A stretch of 64,000 bases of DNA, from contig NZ_CP121445.1 of NCBI RefSeq assembly GCF_029689925.1, forward strand, positions 15,001-79,000, read 5' to 3'. Position 1 is the stretch's first letter, and the number at the start of each line of letters is the position of its first letter. A program made the translations under genes and the position numbers. Positions 44,830-52,388 of the stretch are shown here, in pieces. Below the pieces are notes generated by a model. The model ran no database searches, was not told the origin of the DNA, and worked only from the letters and a program-made list of their open reading frames with translations. Origin of the DNA: Anaerocolumna sp. AGMB13025. Its GTDB lineage: Bacteria; Bacillota; Clostridia; Lachnospirales; Lachnospiraceae.

Positions 44830-45569
44830 TAATCAATTATAGTATATATCATTATTCCAACAAAGAATGGATGGGTTATTTCCTCCAGGGAGCTGCTTTT
44901 GGTGGGTTTATCGGCTATTTATTTTATGCCGATCTAGCAGGGGTTTTCTTATTAACCATCTATGGATTTGTCCATGTACATATAAAAAGAAAACAGCTCA
45001 TAAAGGATAGAAAATGGCAGTTGAATCTGGAATTCCGGGATGGATTGTCCAGTTTGTCGGCAGCATTAAATGCGGGTTATTCCATAGAAAATGCTTTTAG
45101 CCAGGCTGTTACCGATTTAAAGCTTATGTACTCTGAGGAGGCCTTAATTGTTCAGGAGTTTGAAGGAATTGTAAAACAGATTAATATGAACCGGACAGTG
45201 GAAGAGGCGTTAAACGATTTTGCCAATCGAAGCAGTGTTGAGGATGTAATCAATTTTGCAGAAGTTTTTGCAACAGCAAAACGAACTGGCGGGGATATTA
45301 TTAAAATTATACGGACGACAGGTAATAGTATGAATGACAAGCTAGAGGTGAAAAGGGAAGTAGTTACATTAATTACCGGGAAGAAATTTGAAGCTAATAT
45401 CATGAGTCTGATACCCATCTTTATTATTATTTATCTTCGGATGTTTTCATCAGATTTTTTGGAACCGTTATATCATAATCTGTTTGGGGTTATATTTATG
45501 ACGATTATATTGATTTTGTATTTAGGGGTTTATCAATTGACTAGAAAGATTATTAATATTGAAGTTTAA
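44826..45569 (+). CDS. tadB: TadB-like inner-membrane platform protein
   Basis: This 247-aa protein has a type II secretion F domain (LEFRDGLSSLSAALNAGYSI; FAEVFATAKRTGGDIIKIIR) and two N-terminal plus two C-terminal hydrophobic helices. It forms the membrane platform with TadC and interacts with TadA. The start is inside the tadA stop (GTG or ATA-type overlap), so the precise first codon is uncertain. Confidence 0.88.
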   Translation: MIINYSIYHYSNKEWMGYFLQGAAFGGFIGYLFYADLAGVFLLTIYGFVHVHIKRKQLIKDRKWQLNLEFRDGLSSLSAALNAGYSIENAFSQAVTDLKLMYSEEALIVQEFEGIVKQINMNRTVEEALNDFANRSSVEDVINFAEVFATAKRTGGDIIKIIRTTGNSMNDKLEVKREVVTLITGKKFEANIMSLIPIFIIIYLRMFSSDFLEPLYHNLFGVIFMTIILILYLGVYQLTRKIINIEV

Positions 45570-45608
45570 GGGTAAGTGGTTGTATGTATTCTTAAAAAGG
45601 GAGGTTAG

Positions 45609-47075
45609 ATGGTCTTATTAAATTTAGTTTTATTAATTGCATTCGTGATACTTTGGTTACTATCTAAAAAGTACCAAATAGATGTTGTTAACAGCCTTGA
45701 TGAAAAAGAGTACCATTTTAAAGCTTTGTATCCGTTCGGTTTTTACCTTATGGATAAGTTTGGACTTTATAAAAAAAAGTCCTCCAATCACCTAGAAGAA
45801 CCCTTAAAAGCAGTTTATGTAGGGGAACAGATGGAGATTGTTAAAAGACTTTATCTATGCAATAAAGTAGTCGTAGCAGCCCTTATCATATTTGCAGCCA
45901 ATTTCTTTGGATTAATAAGCGGTGTACAGTCTTTTCAGAATAAACAGCTTTTGGAGGGAAACTATCTGTTAAGACCTGGTTATGAGCAAGGCTCAAAATC
46001 GGTTGATTTAAAAGTAAATGTATCTGAAAAGGATACCTCGGTTCTGGAAGAAGAGATACATATTGAGTTGGAAGAAAAACAGTATGACGAAGCAGAAATC
46101 AGGAAACAGTTTCAGCATGCGAAAGACTATATTGATGCTCATCTACTAAACAATAATCAATCCCCAGAGCATGTTCTGTCAGATCTTAAATTTATTACTA
46201 AAATACCGGATACCAGGGTATCAGTTACTTGGACCAGTGATAATAGTGAAATAATTGATACAGAAGGGAAGGTGCATAATGAAGAGTTAGGCGAAGGCGT
46301 ACTTATACCAATCACCGCAAAGCTTATATATCAGGATATGGAAGAAGAATATACCAGGTATTTTAAGGTACTGCCAAAGGTATATACCAGGGAAGAACTT
46401 ACAAGAAAAAGTCTGACCGAAGCACTTAGTGCCGCGGATAAAGCTTCAAAAATGCAGGACAAGTTGCCTTTACCGGATTCCCTGAATCAACAGAGGGTCT
46501 CCTGGGCGGAAAATGAAAATAATACAGGTGGAATGCTTCTGATATTTGGTGTAATAGCAGCGATTCTATTATATTTTTTAATGGACCGGGACCTATATGG
46601 TAAGGTTGAAAAAAGAAACCGGGAAATGCTATTGGATTATCCGGAGATCATTAATAAATTTACGCTGCTAGTCGGAGCCGGCATGTCTTTTTCTAATGCC
46701 TGGAATAAAATCTCAAAGGATTATAAGGAGAAAGGAGGGAAAAAACGGTATGCTTATGAGGAAATGGTCATTACCTATGGAGAATTAATGTTAGGAACTT
46801 CTGAAATAACCGCCTATGAAAGATTTGGACGAAGAGTAAAATTAATACCCTATCTGCGGTTTAGTTCCTTACTTGCCCAAAACGTAAAAAAAGGTTCTTC
46901 TGGTCTGTTAAGCCAACTGGAGCTGGAAGCGGCAGAAGCTTTTGAAGAAAGGAAAGAGCTTGCAAAACGAATGGGAGAAGAAGCCGGTACAAAACTACTA
47001 TTTCCCATGATACTAATGTTATTGCTGGTATTGGCGGTTATTATGGTTCCTGCATTAATTTCCTTTCAAATATAA
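45609..47075 (+). CDS. TadC-like platform protein with an inserted Ig-like extracytoplasmic domain
   Basis: The 488-aa protein ends in a T2SSF-type domain (about 340-488: MLLDYPEIINKFTLLVGAGM, ELMLGTSEITAYERFGRR). Between a hydrophobic helix near 75-95 and another near 312-332 lies a soluble region of about 215 residues. It contains RVSVTWTSDNSEIIDTEGKV, the pattern of atrophied bacterial Ig-like domains. Ordinary TadC proteins are about 300 aa, so this is a lineage-specific insertion exposed outside the membrane. Confidence 0.82.
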   Translation: MVLLNLVLLIAFVILWLLSKKYQIDVVNSLDEKEYHFKALYPFGFYLMDKFGLYKKKSSNHLEEPLKAVYVGEQMEIVKRLYLCNKVVVAALIIFAANFFGLISGVQSFQNKQLLEGNYLLRPGYEQGSKSVDLKVNVSEKDTSVLEEEIHIELEEKQYDEAEIRKQFQHAKDYIDAHLLNNNQSPEHVLSDLKFITKIPDTRVSVTWTSDNSEIIDTEGKVHNEELGEGVLIPITAKLIYQDMEEEYTRYFKVLPKVYTREELTRKSLTEALSAADKASKMQDKLPLPDSLNQQRVSWAENENNTGGMLLIFGVIAAILLYFLMDRDLYGKVEKRNREMLLDYPEIINKFTLLVGAGMSFSNAWNKISKDYKEKGGKKRYAYEEMVITYGELMLGTSEITAYERFGRRVKLIPYLRFSSLLAQNVKKGSSGLLSQLELEAAEAFEERKELAKRMGEEAGTKLLFPMILMLLLVLAVIMVPALISFQI

Positions 47076-47170
47076 ATCATGAGGCAATTTTTATTACCAG
47101 AACATATGGATAAAAGATTAGAATTACATAGTGATAGAAAATAACACATAGGGAAAGAAAATAACACAAA

Positions 47171-47284
47171 GCTGAAAGAAAATAAAACATAGAAAGACTG
47201 CCAGCAATAATCCAGCAATAATCTTTCAGCATTTTAATTATGGCAGTGTTGCAAAGTGACTTGCAATATACATGAGGTAAAATT
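47171..47284 (+). promoter_or_regulatory. structured pseudoknot leader, copy D, before the Flp pilin gene
   Basis: P1: GCTGAAAGA (47171-47179) with TCTTTCAGC (47222-47230). P2: ACTGCCA (47197-47203) with TGGCAGT (47241-47247). P3 is missing. P4: TTGCAA-AGTGAC-TTGCAA (47249-47266). ATGAGGTAAAATT and the ATG follow. Compared with the other copies, a T-A pair in P1 has become C-G and P2 has shifted yet remains complementary. It lies inside the tad operon between tadC and the pilin gene, a place where pilin levels could be set separately. Confidence 0.65.
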
Positions 47285-47458
47285 ATGAACCTGATAAAAG
47301 AATTTATTAAGGAAGAAGAAGGTATTGCAATTGTTGAAATTATTTTAATTTTAGTACTGTTGGTTGGCTTAGTTCTTATATTCAGGCAAAAAATCACAGA
47401 TATCGTAAAGAATATAATAGATTCCATTGCCGGTGACATAAATAGTATTACGAAATAA
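47285..47458 (+). CDS. Flp-type pilin
   Basis: A 57-codon gene beginning MNLIKEFIKEEEGIAIVEII. The prepilin cleavage site is after G13, with Glu at mature position 5 (IAIVE), followed by a long hydrophobic helix (IILILVLLVGLVLIF) and a short polar tail. This is the form of the main subunit of tad pili (Flp1-like). Its place inside the tad cluster supports it. Confidence 0.88.
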   Translation: MNLIKEFIKEEEGIAIVEIILILVLLVGLVLIFRQKITDIVKNIIDSIAGDINSITK

Positions 47459-47495
47459 AGCAATATGTCTTGGAAAGACAGATAGGAGTAAGTAC

Positions 47496-49958
47496 ATGTG
47501 TAAGCAGAAGGAGGGATCCATTACTGTTTTTTTAAGCCTTGTATTGTTACTGATTCTGGCTATTACTATGACCACAATAGAAGCAGCCAGAGTGAATGGA
47601 GCTAAGGTATATGCGGAACGCGCCTTACAGACAGCTATGGATTCTGTCCTGAGTGAATATTACAGACCCTTATTAGAGGAATATCACTTGTTTGGGCTGG
47701 AGGGTAGTTATGGTACGGATAACCTGAATACGGATGTCATAGCAGCTAAATTAAGGAATTATATGGAATATACCTTTAATCCAGGTAAGGATCTTAAAGA
47801 TTCAGGGGGGAATCCCTATCAGCTTTTTAATCTATATGGTATTAATACAGACAATGCAGCTATTAATAAAACCAATACATTAACAGATTTTAATGGAGAA
47901 TTATTTGTTAATCAGGCAGTTTCTTATATGAAGTATAAAGAAATCAGCGGTGGAATAGAAGGTTTTTTGCCTAAGCTTTTAGACACCCAGGAAACAGAAA
48001 AAGCACAGGCTGTTCTGGAAGAAAAACAAGAAACCGAAGAAAGTTTATATGAGATTGATGAGAGAATATTAAATCTGATGCGTTTAATTGACGGTATTAC
48101 GATTAATGAGAAAGGCGTGAAGGTAAACAGGGACGGCAAAATAGCAATACAGAATTATTTTGTTAAAAAAATCATTACATTACCGATAACAAAAGCGAAT
48201 CTTGGCATACAAAATGACCTTGTATACAGCTCTCTTATGGGTCATTATAGTAATCCAAACCCAAAAATAGACCAAGCGCAAGAAGCAATCAACTCCCTCA
48301 ATTCTAATGCAGCAAAAAAAGAAGAAGCAGAGGCAGCTTACCAAAGCTTACTGTCAATAGACCAAAGCAGTATAAAAGACCCGGAAGAGTTATCTGCCCT
48401 GAAAGAATCTATAGCCGCGGCAATTGATCGATTCGATACCTACAAGCAAATCGAAAAAGGTTTAATCACAACCTTAAACAATAATATGAAAGACCTTAAT
48501 AATCTGGTAGAAGGAATCCAGCCTGCCATAAAGGCTGCTCAAGAGATAATAGATGAATTAATTCCCTTGCAGGAAGAAGCCGCTTTAAAGATTGAGAATT
48601 ATGAAACGTATCTAGCGGAAAATAAAGAACAGCTGAAGGAGGAATTTTATCAGGGATTATTAGATGATTTAGCCCAATTAGAAAAATATAAAGGCGGGGG
48701 TAACCAAAGTGACTCTATTACACAATATGATTTTATAGGTATGAGAGCTACTCTAAATGCAAATGAAGCTATCTTAATCGCCATAAAGGCAGATACAAGA
48801 CTAACCGTCACAACGGAGAAAGAATCCTGGAAGGATGTAGAAACAGCACTAACCCACATAAGAAGTTTATTAACAGCTTATAGTCATGATAAACTCCAAT
48901 TTGATTACAGTACTTTGGAAAAACCGGTAGAAAGCGATTCTTTTTTTTCAGGCATTAGGTCAATTCTTGAAGAGGGTATTATGGGTTTACTAATTGAAGA
49001 TAAAAACCAACTATCTGATAAAAAGCTAAGTGGTAAAGAACTGCCTTCCACGGTACATAAAATTGAACCGGGGGAAGAGCCAGAGGATATTTCGTCCTCC
49101 GTCTCAAATCTTGATCTGGCAGGGGGCGGCAGTTTGTTTTCTGAATTAATGAATGATTTTTCCAAAGGGTTTGATTTGAAAGAAACTGCTGGCAGTGGTG
49201 TGGAAGGAGCTGCTAAATTCCTGTTATTACAGGAATATTTATTCGATCATTTTGGAAGCTATAGCATCGACGAACTGCAGGAGGAGATAAAAGCTCTCGA
49301 TTACGAACTGGAATACATTATAATGGGTAAAAGTACCGATTATGAGAATTTGAAAGCAGTACTGACCCGTCTTCTTTTGATACGCACCGTAATGAATATG
49401 ATAACCCTGTTAAGTGATAAGAAAAGCAATGAAGAAGCCCGTGCCTTAGCCATTGGATTTGTTGGTTTTACAGGGCTTCCAGCATTGGTAGAAATAACGA
49501 AAATGATTGTATTAACAGTCTGGGCTTTTGCTGAAGCACTGGTTGATGCTTCTGCATTGCTCCAGGGGAAAGCGCTGCCCCTTATTAAAAAGAGTGTTGA
49601 GATACAGATAGGACTTCATGAGATTTTTTATCTTAATAAAGTACTTATAAAATCCAAAGCAGATCAAATAAAGGAAACAAAAACCGTGTTGGAGCTAAGC
49701 TATCAGGATTATCTCAAGTTATTTTTATTTATGGAAAGCCAGGAAAATAAAAGTTTTAGGGCAATGGATCTGATTCAGGAGAATCTGCAGCTTAAATATG
49801 AGGATACCTTTTATATAAAAAACTGCCTCTTTGGTTTTTCAACAAAGGCTGATTATAGTATGGATTCCAGATTTATTAAGCTGCCCTTTGTTAAAGAGAT
49901 GTTAAGCAATGAAGATTATAAGTATGTTTATCATGTGGTTATGGAGTATTCCTATTAA
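47496..49958 (+). CDS. DUF5702 protein of the tad cluster
   Basis: This 820-aa protein begins with an N-terminal hydrophobic segment (GSITVFLSLVLLLILAITMT) preceded by a short charged region, as in TadE/TadG-like pseudopilins. The ERALQTAMDSVLSEYYRPLL region follows. Large coiled-coil regions fill the middle (about 255-390) and a hydrophobic stretch lies near 640-690. This layout fits DUF5702, which accompanies Clostridia tad clusters. It probably works outside the membrane as a pilus-associated or minor component. Confidence 0.82.
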   Translation: MCKQKEGSITVFLSLVLLLILAITMTTIEAARVNGAKVYAERALQTAMDSVLSEYYRPLLEEYHLFGLEGSYGTDNLNTDVIAAKLRNYMEYTFNPGKDLKDSGGNPYQLFNLYGINTDNAAINKTNTLTDFNGELFVNQAVSYMKYKEISGGIEGFLPKLLDTQETEKAQAVLEEKQETEESLYEIDERILNLMRLIDGITINEKGVKVNRDGKIAIQNYFVKKIITLPITKANLGIQNDLVYSSLMGHYSNPNPKIDQAQEAINSLNSNAAKKEEAEAAYQSLLSIDQSSIKDPEELSALKESIAAAIDRFDTYKQIEKGLITTLNNNMKDLNNLVEGIQPAIKAAQEIIDELIPLQEEAALKIENYETYLAENKEQLKEEFYQGLLDDLAQLEKYKGGGNQSDSITQYDFIGMRATLNANEAILIAIKADTRLTVTTEKESWKDVETALTHIRSLLTAYSHDKLQFDYSTLEKPVESDSFFSGIRSILEEGIMGLLIEDKNQLSDKKLSGKELPSTVHKIEPGEEPEDISSSVSNLDLAGGGSLFSELMNDFSKGFDLKETAGSGVEGAAKFLLLQEYLFDHFGSYSIDELQEEIKALDYELEYIIMGKSTDYENLKAVLTRLLLIRTVMNMITLLSDKKSNEEARALAIGFVGFTGLPALVEITKMIVLTVWAFAEALVDASALLQGKALPLIKKSVEIQIGLHEIFYLNKVLIKSKADQIKETKTVLELSYQDYLKLFLFMESQENKSFRAMDLIQENLQLKYEDTFYIKNCLFGFSTKADYSMDSRFIKLPFVKEMLSNEDYKYVYHVVMEYSY

Positions 49959-49986
49959 ACCAAAATTATAAGGAGATGATAATTTT

Positions 49987-50102
49987 AATAATAAGAATGC
50001 AGATAGGAACGCAAATAAGAACGCAAATAAGAATGCAAATAAGAATACAAATAGGAACGCAAATAGGAACGCAAATAGGAACGTAAATAGGAACGTAAAT
50101 GA
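49987..50102. repeat. 12-bp tandem repeat (AATAGGAACGCA), about nine units
   Basis: Units AATAAGAATGCA, AATAGGAACGCA and AATAGGAACGTA repeat in exact 12-base register. One plus frame reads as repeated Asn-Arg/Lys-Asn-Ala but has a stop codon at its head and no start, so it is not a gene. It lies between the DUF5702 gene and the miniature element at 50203. Confidence 0.85.
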
Positions 50103-50202
50103 AAGAGTTAACACAAAATATATAATGGAGGTTAAATAAAATTTCAAATTAAAAAATATCATCTTAAAAGGTTTAATAAATTTTACCAATCAACAGTCTA
50201 GT

Positions 50203-50334
50203 TTAGAATGGATCGGGATATCCGTTCTCGTCTTTTATTTCTATAAAAACTAAAAATATTTCAAACAATTTCTCTCTCCAAGAAAACATCATCCAAAACA
50301 TTTTTTCAGGAACGGATATCCCAATCCATTCTAA
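50203..50334. mobile_element. 132-bp miniature element inside the tad cluster
   Basis: TTAGAATGGATCGGGATATC at the left is inverted at the right (GATATCCCAATCCATTCTAA) with one mismatch, and the match continues through CGTTC/GAACG. The interior is AT-rich without a frame. It lies between the DUF5702 and TadE-like genes, so it is carried in the operon's transcript. Confidence 0.8.
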
Positions 50335-50369
50335 GAGGCTGTTTATCCAGTATAAAAAGAGGAAAAGCC

Positions 50370-51260
50370 ATGAGAAGGAATAATAAGAATTTAAAGGTAG
50401 CTTGTGGTTCCTTAACGGTAGAGGCAGCACTGGTGTTACCGATTTTTATATATATCATGATTGCTTTTTTGTATTTTCTGCAGATTATCAGATTGCAGGA
50501 AATGCTGCAGAATGCAATTACTGAAACAGGATTTTTTACCGCAAAGTATGCTTATGTGTATGATTATATTAAAGAATACGAAACCGAAGAGCCTGAGGAT
50601 AATAAAAATCTGAAAGAGAATACCTCAGAATCCAGTATAGAAGCAGCTATAGCGAAAACCATTGACAGTACTTTCTATAAAATTAAAATGAAGGATTATC
50701 TTAATGTAAATTTATTAAATCAGTTTTGTATTAAGGGTGGTTATAGCGGTATTCATACCAATTTGTCTGCATTTATGGATGAAGAGGAGGCCATCGATAT
50801 TATTTTAACCTACGATATCAGACTTCCCTTGCTTTTCATTCATATTAAGGATATTCCGATGATGCAGCGGGTACGGCTGCGAGGTTGGAGTGGACATAAG
50901 GTTTCTGTTAAAACCTCTTCTCCCGATTCCACCAATGGGAATGAACAAATGGTATATATAACCCAGACCGGCACCGTATATCACTTATACAAAGACTGCA
51001 CCTACTTAAAACTGTCCATAAAAGAAGTAAATCTAAGTCAGGTAGATGCCCTGCGAAATGATTCTGGAGGTAAGTATAAAAAATGCAATGTATGCGAAGG
51101 TGCAATGCCACCGGATTTAAAAACGGTATACATAACAAATACCGGTGACCGGTATCATTGGAATTTAAGTTGCAGTGGTCTGAAACGTACTATATTAACG
51201 GTTCCAATTTCGGAAATCCGGGACAGGAGTTTATGCAGCCGGTGCGGTTCGAAGGAATAA
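50370..51260 (+). CDS. TadE-like pseudopilin with two Cys-rich C-terminal repeats
   Basis: The 296-aa protein has the TadE N-terminus: GSLTVEAALVLPIFIYIMIA with Glu at the conserved place of the prepilin helix. Its last 110 residues contain two copies of a small domain: VYITQTGTVYHLYKDCTYLK with CNVC, and VYITNTGDRYHWNLSCSGLK with CSRC. Four-cysteine/His spacing suggests a metal-binding or Cys-linked fold; this is not part of normal TadE. It probably lies outside the membrane at the pilus base. Confidence 0.8.
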   Translation: MRRNNKNLKVACGSLTVEAALVLPIFIYIMIAFLYFLQIIRLQEMLQNAITETGFFTAKYAYVYDYIKEYETEEPEDNKNLKENTSESSIEAAIAKTIDSTFYKIKMKDYLNVNLLNQFCIKGGYSGIHTNLSAFMDEEEAIDIILTYDIRLPLLFIHIKDIPMMQRVRLRGWSGHKVSVKTSSPDSTNGNEQMVYITQTGTVYHLYKDCTYLKLSIKEVNLSQVDALRNDSGGKYKKCNVCEGAMPPDLKTVYITNTGDRYHWNLSCSGLKRTILTVPISEIRDRSLCSRCGSKE

Positions 51261-51290
51261 TATATTATTATAGAAAGGCAGGGTTTTGAA

Positions 51291-51722
51291 ATGCTATATA
51301 AAGATTACATCATGACGGCTATTGTTAGTATCTGGTTAATCCTATGCAGTTGGCAGGACATCCGAAAGAAAAAGATACAGTTAGCTTTAATTGGAGCCGG
51401 GTTTTTATGCATAATGGCTTACTCGTTTTGGGCAGGCGGTATTACGATTTGGAATCGGGCAGCAGGATTAAGCCTGGGGGTTTTATTACTTATCCTAAAT
51501 CCCATCACCAGGGGGCAGATTGGCATAGGAGATGGTCTTATCGTCAGTATTATAGGTATCGGATTAGGTTTTCACCGGCTTGCTTTTATACTTGTATATG
51601 GTTTATTCGGGGCAGCTATCGTTTCTATTGGGCTAATTATGTTTCGTAAGGTGAACAGGAAAGTTACGATACCCTTTATACCCTTTTTGCTGCTTGGATA
51701 TTTGGGAGGACTTATCAGCTAA
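51291..51722 (+). CDS. second A24-type prepilin peptidase-like protein
   Basis: The 143-aa membrane protein has D23 (CSWQDIRKKKIQ) and the GIGDG motif with D81, as in A24 peptidases, with four to five hydrophobic helices. It is shorter than the protein at 42009. It overlaps the next gene by one base. It may process the TadE-type pseudopilins encoded on both sides. Confidence 0.82.
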   Translation: MLYKDYIMTAIVSIWLILCSWQDIRKKKIQLALIGAGFLCIMAYSFWAGGITIWNRAAGLSLGVLLLILNPITRGQIGIGDGLIVSIIGIGLGFHRLAFILVYGLFGAAIVSIGLIMFRKVNRKVTIPFIPFLLLGYLGGLIS

Positions 51723-52348
51723 TGAAAGGCGGGTTTAATCAAGGGTATCAAGCACAAGACAGCAATACTTCCAGGGTAAGTTACTATGTATCAGGAAGTT
51801 ATACGGTAGAAATGGCTCTGCTTTTTCCGGTTATAATATTCATAATTGTAGGATTGATTTATTTAGGGTTTTATATGCATGATCAGGATAGGGTGGAAGC
51901 AGTTATGAATGATACCTTATTAAAAGGCAGGAATTTAATTCAAAGGGAAGCGGATATGAATACCGGATTCATAGACTATGAGGCATATTATAATCGTGGA
52001 ATTTTATACTCCTTACAGGACAATCTCCAGAGTAAAGAGCAGGAAATCTACAATTATTTAGAAGAACAGTTGAAAAGCAGATTATTTATAGCTGACATTA
52101 CCTCTATTGATATTGACGCCAGCCATACCAATTTAAGCATTGAAATTAAAGGAGAAATGATACTTCCATTTCCTGGAATCCGTCCCTTGTTTTCAAAAAG
52201 AGGTACTGCGGTAACTGTCACACAGCAAACCTCTATACAAAACAGTGCAGAATTTATCCGGATATTCAGCATATTTTCAGGGGTAGCGGATAAAATGCCT
52301 GTAATAGATGAGACATTAAAAAAATTACAGCAAATATTGAATAAATGA
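51722..52348 (+). CDS. TadE/TadF-like pseudopilin
   Basis: The 208-aa protein has an unusually long hydrophilic N-terminus (25 residues) before a prepilin-type helix (GSYTVEMALLFPVIIFIIVG). A globular outer part with IDASHTNLSIEIKGEM follows. It is joined to the preceding peptidase by a one-base overlap and lies just before the FHA gene. It is probably a minor pilin or adaptor of the tad system. Confidence 0.8.
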   Translation: MKGGFNQGYQAQDSNTSRVSYYVSGSYTVEMALLFPVIIFIIVGLIYLGFYMHDQDRVEAVMNDTLLKGRNLIQREADMNTGFIDYEAYYNRGILYSLQDNLQSKEQEIYNYLEEQLKSRLFIADITSIDIDASHTNLSIEIKGEMILPFPGIRPLFSKRGTAVTVTQQTSIQNSAEFIRIFSIFSGVADKMPVIDETLKKLQQILNK

Positions 52349-52388
52349 AACGAATAATAAGTCGGGTCTATCGTATGGGAGGTGACTT

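Noticed and set aside
49902..50189. Minus-strand 95-codon frame rich in Phe-Leu-Phe-Ala repeats
   Set aside because: It is the reverse reading of the 12-bp tandem repeat and has no ribosome site.
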